This document shows positions 38,690 to 43,406 of a DNA stretch of 43,406 nucleotides, piece by piece. The stretch covers positions 1 to 43,406 of the forward strand of contig VEOY01000058.1 in the NCBI GenBank assembly GCA_012026685.1, written 5' to 3'. The stretch's first letter is position 1. Each line of letters opens with the position of its first letter. This stretch comes from Nitrospirota bacterium. Lineage in GTDB: Bacteria > Nitrospirota > Thermodesulfovibrionia > Thermodesulfovibrionales > UBA6898. Below the pieces are notes generated by a model. The model worked only from the letters and a program-made list of their open reading frames with translations, ran no database searches and was not told where the DNA came from. The position numbers and the translations under genes are program-made.

Positions 38690-40645
38690 TTAGCTGACCG
38701 TCTGTGTCTCCTTCGGCAGTATCCCTTCAAGATGGGGGAATTCATCAAACATATGAGGGAACTGCATCGCCTCACCGAATCGGTCGTTGAAATCCTCCTC
38801 AAGGGCGAGTTCCACATACTCAACTTCCCGGGCAATGACGTTGGCCTCTTTACGCTCATCGGTACTGAGCAGGGCGATGCGGGCACCATCTCCCGCAGCA
38901 TTCCCGATGTATTCGACCTTTTTCAGATCGCAGTCAGGGAACATGCCGATCACCATGGCCGCCACCTTATCGATATGGCTTCCAAAGGCACCGGCAATAG
39001 CAAGACGATCGAACTTCTTGATCCCAAGCTTGCGAAGCATGATCAGGCATCCGGAATAAAGGGCTCCTTTGGCCAGCTGGATGGCACGTACATCCTTCTG
39101 GTTGACCACAATGTCAGCATCTATGGCCGTTTCATGCTTCCAGGCAAGCACATATTCGCTGAGACCCTTGTCGTTTTTCCGTATCCTTTTCGATGTGAGG
39201 TCATGGTTGATCTGGCCGTTCTTCTTCAGGATTCGGGCCCTGAACATCTCGGCGATGACATCGATTATAGCTGACCCGCAAATGCCCTTGGCCTGCATAT
39301 TGGTCTCACCATCGCTCCATCGGTTGCTGCCGATGACTTTATAGGCAGGCTCCAGTGTCTCGGGATCGATCTTGACACGCTCAATAGCTCCGGGCGCTGC
39401 CCGCATGCCGAATTCGATCTGCGCACCTTCAAGTGCGGGGCCTGTTGCGCAGGAACAGGAAATGAGCTTGTCCCTATTGCCCAGAACGAGCTCACCGTTG
39501 GTCCCGATGTCGATAAGAAGTGTCATTTCCTTTCTCTTATGCGGCTTGTCTGCGATAAGACAGCCGACGTTGTCCGCGCCGACAAAGCCTGCTTCAATAG
39601 GCAGGACATGGATATTGCCGGCAGGCAGTATGTGGATGCCGAAGCGCTCTGCCTTTATGTCCACTGAATGGTGCAATGCCGGGGTAAAGGGCGCAACACC
39701 CATGTATTCGGGGTTGATGCCGAGGAGAATATGGTGCATTGCCGTGTTGCAGACTAGGGTCATTTCACTGATGTCATCTGTCGAGAGCCCGGCCTTATGC
39801 GTTGCCTGTTTCGCGATCGTGTTAAGCCCCTCGATTATCGTGTCCTGAAGCTCTTTCAACCCTGTCTCTTCATTAAACATGCAATAGGAGATTCTGGACA
39901 TAACGTCTTCGCCGTATCGCACCTGGGGGTTCATCATGGACTCTGTCACAATCACATCACCGGTGGTAAGGTCCGTCAGATATCCGGCAACAGATGTTGT
40001 GCCGATATCAACGGCAAGCCCGATATTCGTCTCGACCTTCCCCGGCTCAATCCGGATGATTTCCGCGTCATTCCAGACGGTGACAGTTATCTTCCAGTCG
40101 CTTTTTCTCAAAATGTCGGGAAGCTTCTGGAGGGCCCGGTAGTCTATGGAAAGCTTCTTCATCTTCGGATTGTTCCCGTATAACACCTTCTCTATTCTCT
40201 CGAAATCGCCGAGCGGATCGTCAAGGTTAGGTTCAGGCAGTTCCACATAATATTTCCGGACTGCGGGCTTCAGCCTGACCTTGATCTTGCCGGCCGCCTT
40301 GCTGCCGACCTGCTTGCCTGTCCGGCTTGCCTCAGGAACAAACACGAGCACGTCTCCATAAATTTTTGTACAGCAGGCAAGACGGACGTGCTCCTCAGCA
40401 TCCTTGCGTTTCAGGACCTTCTTCTCCTTCTCGTCGAGACTGCTGAGATGGTTCATCGAAGAGGTGATGTCTTCCTTCTGGAATTTGCCTTCCATGATTT
40501 TGACCCGGCACTTGCCGCAGACAATCAGCTCACCGCAAACGGCTTCAATGTCGACGCCCAATTTTCTGGAGGCATCGAGGATTGTGGTTCCCTCCGGCAC
40601 CAGACCGCGCCTGCCGGATGGTTGAAAAATAATCGTATGATCCAT
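38690..40645 (-). CDS. RACo-like reductive activator of corrinoid proteins (2Fe-2S + ASKHA/DUF4445)
   Basis: N-terminal ferredoxin Cys set CGELIVCGKCRVKI...LACCTKI; ASKHA motifs GLAVDIGTTSVAGYL and LLIDIGTNGELVLG; IAGAFGSHID. Confidence 0.92.
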   Translation of the reverse strand: MDHTIIFQPSGRRGLVPEGTTILDASRKLGVDIEAVCGELIVCGKCRVKIMEGKFQKEDITSSMNHLSSLDEKEKKVLKRKDAEEHVRLACCTKIYGDVLVFVPEASRTGKQVGSKAAGKIKVRLKPAVRKYYVELPEPNLDDPLGDFERIEKVLYGNNPKMKKLSIDYRALQKLPDILRKSDWKITVTVWNDAEIIRIEPGKVETNIGLAVDIGTTSVAGYLTDLTTGDVIVTESMMNPQVRYGEDVMSRISYCMFNEETGLKELQDTIIEGLNTIAKQATHKAGLSTDDISEMTLVCNTAMHHILLGINPEYMGVAPFTPALHHSVDIKAERFGIHILPAGNIHVLPIEAGFVGADNVGCLIADKPHKRKEMTLLIDIGTNGELVLGNRDKLISCSCATGPALEGAQIEFGMRAAPGAIERVKIDPETLEPAYKVIGSNRWSDGETNMQAKGICGSAIIDVIAEMFRARILKKNGQINHDLTSKRIRKNDKGLSEYVLAWKHETAIDADIVVNQKDVRAIQLAKGALYSGCLIMLRKLGIKKFDRLAIAGAFGSHIDKVAAMVIGMFPDCDLKKVEYIGNAAGDGARIALLSTDERKEANVIAREVEYVELALEEDFNDRFGEAMQFPHMFDEFPHLEGILPKETQTVS

Positions 40646-40711
40646 ATCGCTTAAATCCTCCTTATTTGAGGAACCGCATCCTCAATCGCATAAAGCTGCA
40701 TAACCATCTCC

Positions 40712-40752
40712 CCCTGTCCCCTGCTCTTTCTCTGCAAAGATAGGGGACAGGG
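40712..40752. repeat. intergenic inverted repeat / hairpin
   Basis: 11-bp perfect arms CCCTGTCCCCT / AGGGGACAGGG, 19-nt loop. Confidence 0.85.
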
Positions 40753-40768
40753 ATTGGTCGCCGACATG

Positions 40769-41440
40769 TTATGCCGCTCTTCCTTTTCTGAGTGTCTCGA
40801 GCATCTTCATTGCTTCCTTGAGCGCATTCGGGGCATTATCGGCAGTTATATCCGCCCCATACTCCTCAACCGTCTTCTCCGTAATGGGAGCGCCTCCGAT
40901 CATGATCTTCACCTTCGGGTTCTTCTCCTTGATCATGGGGATGAGTTTTTTGATGCCTACCATTGACGTCGTCATCATGGCCGAGAGCATCACGATATCG
41001 GAATCGGTCTTCAGCTGTTCTTCCACGAACCTCTGAAGAGGAACGTCCCTGCCAAGGTCATGGACCGTCCAGCCCGAGGCCTCAAAGATGGCCTTGATGA
41101 TATTTTTGCCGAGGTCATGCACATCCCCCTGCATAACACCAAGCACGACCTGCCCTCTCGCGCCGCCAGCCTGCAGCTTGATATGAGGCTTCAGCACGTC
41201 AAGCGCTGCGTAGAGAGCCTTTGCGCAGAGCAGTGTCTCGGGGACAAAATATTCATGACTGTCAAACTTCTCGCTGACAACCTCCATGCCTCCTGCAAGA
41301 CCCTCCATGGTGACGGTGTACGCGTCAGCGCCAACAGCTACCGCTTCTTCAGCGATCTGCTTGGCATCGGCGACTTTATAATTGATAATCGCATCCTGTA
41401 ACCTCTTGATCAATTCCTTTTCTTTTTCTTTTGTTGCCAT
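40769..41440 (-). CDS. corrinoid (methyltransferase) protein, MtaC/MtbC-like
   Basis: B12-binding GDVHDLGKNI (DxHxxG), LSAMMTTSM, IGGAPIT; N-terminal helical cap domain. Confidence 0.94.
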   Translation of the reverse strand: MATKEKEKELIKRLQDAIINYKVADAKQIAEEAVAVGADAYTVTMEGLAGGMEVVSEKFDSHEYFVPETLLCAKALYAALDVLKPHIKLQAGGARGQVVLGVMQGDVHDLGKNIIKAIFEASGWTVHDLGRDVPLQRFVEEQLKTDSDIVMLSAMMTTSMVGIKKLIPMIKEKNPKVKIMIGGAPITEKTVEEYGADITADNAPNALKEAMKMLETLRKGRAA

Positions 41441-41478
41441 TTTTTAGCCTCCTTGGTTTTTATGAACTATGTGTTTCG

Positions 41479-42540
41479 TTATTTCTTATACACGCCGTAC
41501 TTCTTGCCTGCTTCAACAATCCTGCGGGCATTGAGAAGCGGAGCATTCGGCGGATATTCGCAGCCTGTTGAAAGGATAAAGCCGCCACCCTTGGCGAATA
41601 TCTCTATCTCTGCCTTGCACTCCTCCTCGATCTCTTCAGGCGTACCGAGCATTGCAACCGGACCGGGCGGAATCCATCCGATCGTCGCGATCTTGTCGCC
41701 CCATTTGACCTTGTGTTCTTCCCAGCTGTCCACGTCATCCGAGACGTACGCATGGGATATTGCATGGGGTTTCGCCCATTTGTACGACATGTCGAAATAA
41801 ATGCCGTTACCGCAATTGTGCAGCGCAACAAGCGCCCCCTTCTCACGGATGGCGTCGCAGAGTCTCTTAATGGAAGGGCCTTCAAACTTCTCCCAGAGCT
41901 CCTTGCTCAGGATGCTCTGCGAGCAGTAGAGATGGTCATAGCAGACCGCGTGTGCACCGGCTTCCGCCTGCGCCATTGCGTAATCGAGGAGCGTGTCGTC
42001 CATGGCCTGAAGGGCCGGGAGAACAGCGTCAGGATTCTCGATGAGGTCCATAAAGAATTGTTCTGCGCCTCTCATCATGCTCATGACGCCGAGGGAGCCA
42101 TATACGAAGCCGACGATAGCGTGGGTCTTGCCGACTTCCTTGGCGATACCGGCGACCATGTCAATGACGCTCTTCATCCTCTTCGACTTCCGGGGATTGA
42201 TCCTTTGGATCTTCTTGTAGTCGTCGATTGTCTTGATATACGGGTTGTCGTAATTCGGATAGGCGGTATTCATCTCGGGGAAAAAGACCTCCTGCCCAAA
42301 GTCGGCCGCCTCCACGGAGAGATCCACCAACGCGACAACGCCGTCGTGACCGAGCAGTTTCAGCGCGTCAAGATGGCCGCGGACCATGGAATCCACGTCA
42401 TCTCCCGACGACCATTCGCCATAGCTTATTCCTGCCACGCGGTGTGATGCGCCGCATACCAGGGGGGCCACAGGTACCCGGTCCCCTTCCTTGAACTGCA
42501 GGGCAGTTGCTACTCTCTCAAGTCCGTTCATCTCATCCAT
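41479..42540 (-). CDS. uroporphyrinogen decarboxylase-family corrinoid methyltransferase (MtaA/CmuA-like)
   Basis: ALHNCGNG (HxC) and late LSTGCEYPP Cys as Zn ligands; SD AAGGAGG upstream of ATG at 42540. Confidence 0.88.
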   Translation of the reverse strand: MDEMNGLERVATALQFKEGDRVPVAPLVCGASHRVAGISYGEWSSGDDVDSMVRGHLDALKLLGHDGVVALVDLSVEAADFGQEVFFPEMNTAYPNYDNPYIKTIDDYKKIQRINPRKSKRMKSVIDMVAGIAKEVGKTHAIVGFVYGSLGVMSMMRGAEQFFMDLIENPDAVLPALQAMDDTLLDYAMAQAEAGAHAVCYDHLYCSQSILSKELWEKFEGPSIKRLCDAIREKGALVALHNCGNGIYFDMSYKWAKPHAISHAYVSDDVDSWEEHKVKWGDKIATIGWIPPGPVAMLGTPEEIEEECKAEIEIFAKGGGFILSTGCEYPPNAPLLNARRIVEAGKKYGVYKK

Positions 42541-42607
42541 TTCCAAAGCCTCCTTTTCAAGTTATGCATCGGTATCGCCTTGATGTTGTACAAAGCGATA
42601 CAACTCT

Positions 42608-43288
42608 CTAATCGATTAACAGCAGGCCTGACCAGACAATCTCCGTCTTCGGCGGCATGTCAAACGGAAGACCTGCCCTGACGCACGTTTGAAGAACGTC
42701 AATGCCGACGCCTTCCATCGATGGCCTGGCCTCGAACGGCCGGCGGCACCCTTCCGATGCGCAGGGGCCCACGCAGGCCGGACAGAGCATACATTCGCCG
42801 CCGATAAGCCCCAGAGCATACGGGAATCCTATCGACATGGCCTTGCCTTCCACCTCGTTTACCAGCTTATGCAGCCGTACCGCAGCGATCTTCACGTTAC
42901 TGAAATCGTCTTGCGCTCCTCCCCCTTCACCCCCTTTCGCTTGCGTCGTTTTTGCCGGGTTCATAAAAAATCTCTTCACCTCTTCCTTGTCATACGAATC
43001 TATCTCCCCGCTCAATGAACTGCGCGTCTGGATCAGGAGCGCCTTCCGGTAATTCCCGAGGGCCTTCCTGAACTCGTCGACGGTCGGCACATTGGGCGGA
43101 CAGGTGAGCGTTCTGCCGTAATGCGGACAGAGCGGTATCTGGCATTTCATCCGCACCCGCTCGTCAATGGTAACGCCCTTTGAGGGAAAGACACGGGCGC
43201 GATAGGCTCCCTTGCTGCGGGCGAATTCCTCGAGCTCTGCAAGTCTCTTCCGCTCGTCGGAGGTGTTCCTTCTGCCCGGCGTCTTCAT
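42608..43288 (-). CDS. DUF2284-type putative metal-binding protein
   Basis: CPHYGRTLTCPPNVPTVDEFRKAL and GGECMLCPACVGPCASEGCRRPFEARPSMEGVGIDV cysteine clusters; start MKTPGRRN with upstream GAGGTGG. Confidence 0.82.
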   Translation of the reverse strand: MKTPGRRNTSDERKRLAELEEFARSKGAYRARVFPSKGVTIDERVRMKCQIPLCPHYGRTLTCPPNVPTVDEFRKALGNYRKALLIQTRSSLSGEIDSYDKEEVKRFFMNPAKTTQAKGGEGGGAQDDFSNVKIAAVRLHKLVNEVEGKAMSIGFPYALGLIGGECMLCPACVGPCASEGCRRPFEARPSMEGVGIDVLQTCVRAGLPFDMPPKTEIVWSGLLLID

Positions 43289-43298
43289 GAAAGCCACC

Positions 43299-43406
43299 TC
43301 ACATCCTGGTCTTTCTTCCGCCGAAGACAAAGACCTTCGGCTTATACTGAATCGCATTGACCATGTCCTGCTCCAGCATGACCCGTTTCACCTTCCAGCA
43401 GACAGG
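43299..43406 (-). CDS. C-terminal end of an unidentified protein truncated by the window edge
   Basis: Open in frame from the edge: PVCWKVKRVMLEQDMVNAIQYKPKVFVFGGRKTRM*; stop immediately precedes the SD of the DUF2284 gene. Confidence 0.55.
   Translation of the reverse strand, partial: PVCWKVKRVMLEQDMVNAIQYKPKVFVFGGRKTRM

Noticed and set aside
1-43406. CRISPR arrays, prophage, IS elements, tRNA/rRNA genes
   Set aside because: Looked for regular repeats, integrase/transposase motifs and tRNA-like ends; none recognised by eye.

Overview
The 43.4 kb window is a gene-dense bacterial chromosome segment, probably from an anaerobe of the Nitrospirota/Desulfobacterota type (taxonomy is an inference from gene content only). 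I see no tRNA, rRNA, CRISPR array or transposase. In order it contains: a truncated c-type cytochrome gene preceded by a GEMM-I cyclic-dinucleotide riboswitch with its own terminator (1-660, minus); pyrE and glnE; an oligopeptide-type ABC transporter; a UvrA-family gene; a 14 kb glycan and type IV pilin region with two tandem GT-C-like membrane proteins, a dTDP-sugar dehydratase, an aminotransferase, a GT2, a WecD-like GNAT, and three pilin genes interleaved with two TPR-tailed GT-C-like membrane proteins; a 1416-aa double BcrA/D-type activase; an unlisted 31-codon bS22/AURKAIP1-COX24-like ORF; a tmk-holB-ricT(PSP1)-metG run preceded by a core-MetE-like gene; a gspFGHIJ cluster; and a corrinoid methyl-transfer cluster (RACo-like ASKHA protein, corrinoid protein, UroD-family methyltransferase, DUF2284). 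The most interesting signals are: (1) the riboswitch upstream of the cytochrome; (2) the pilin/GT-C interleaving with EF-hand-like loops in the pilin heads; (3) an intrinsic terminator whose hairpin contains the SD and start codon of the next gene; (4) a recurrent -10-box-N5-8-ATG arrangement without a Shine-Dalgarno, suggesting many leaderless mRNAs; (5) a sigma54 promoter with an upstream repeat in front of the main pilin gene. All calls are by eye; no searches were run.
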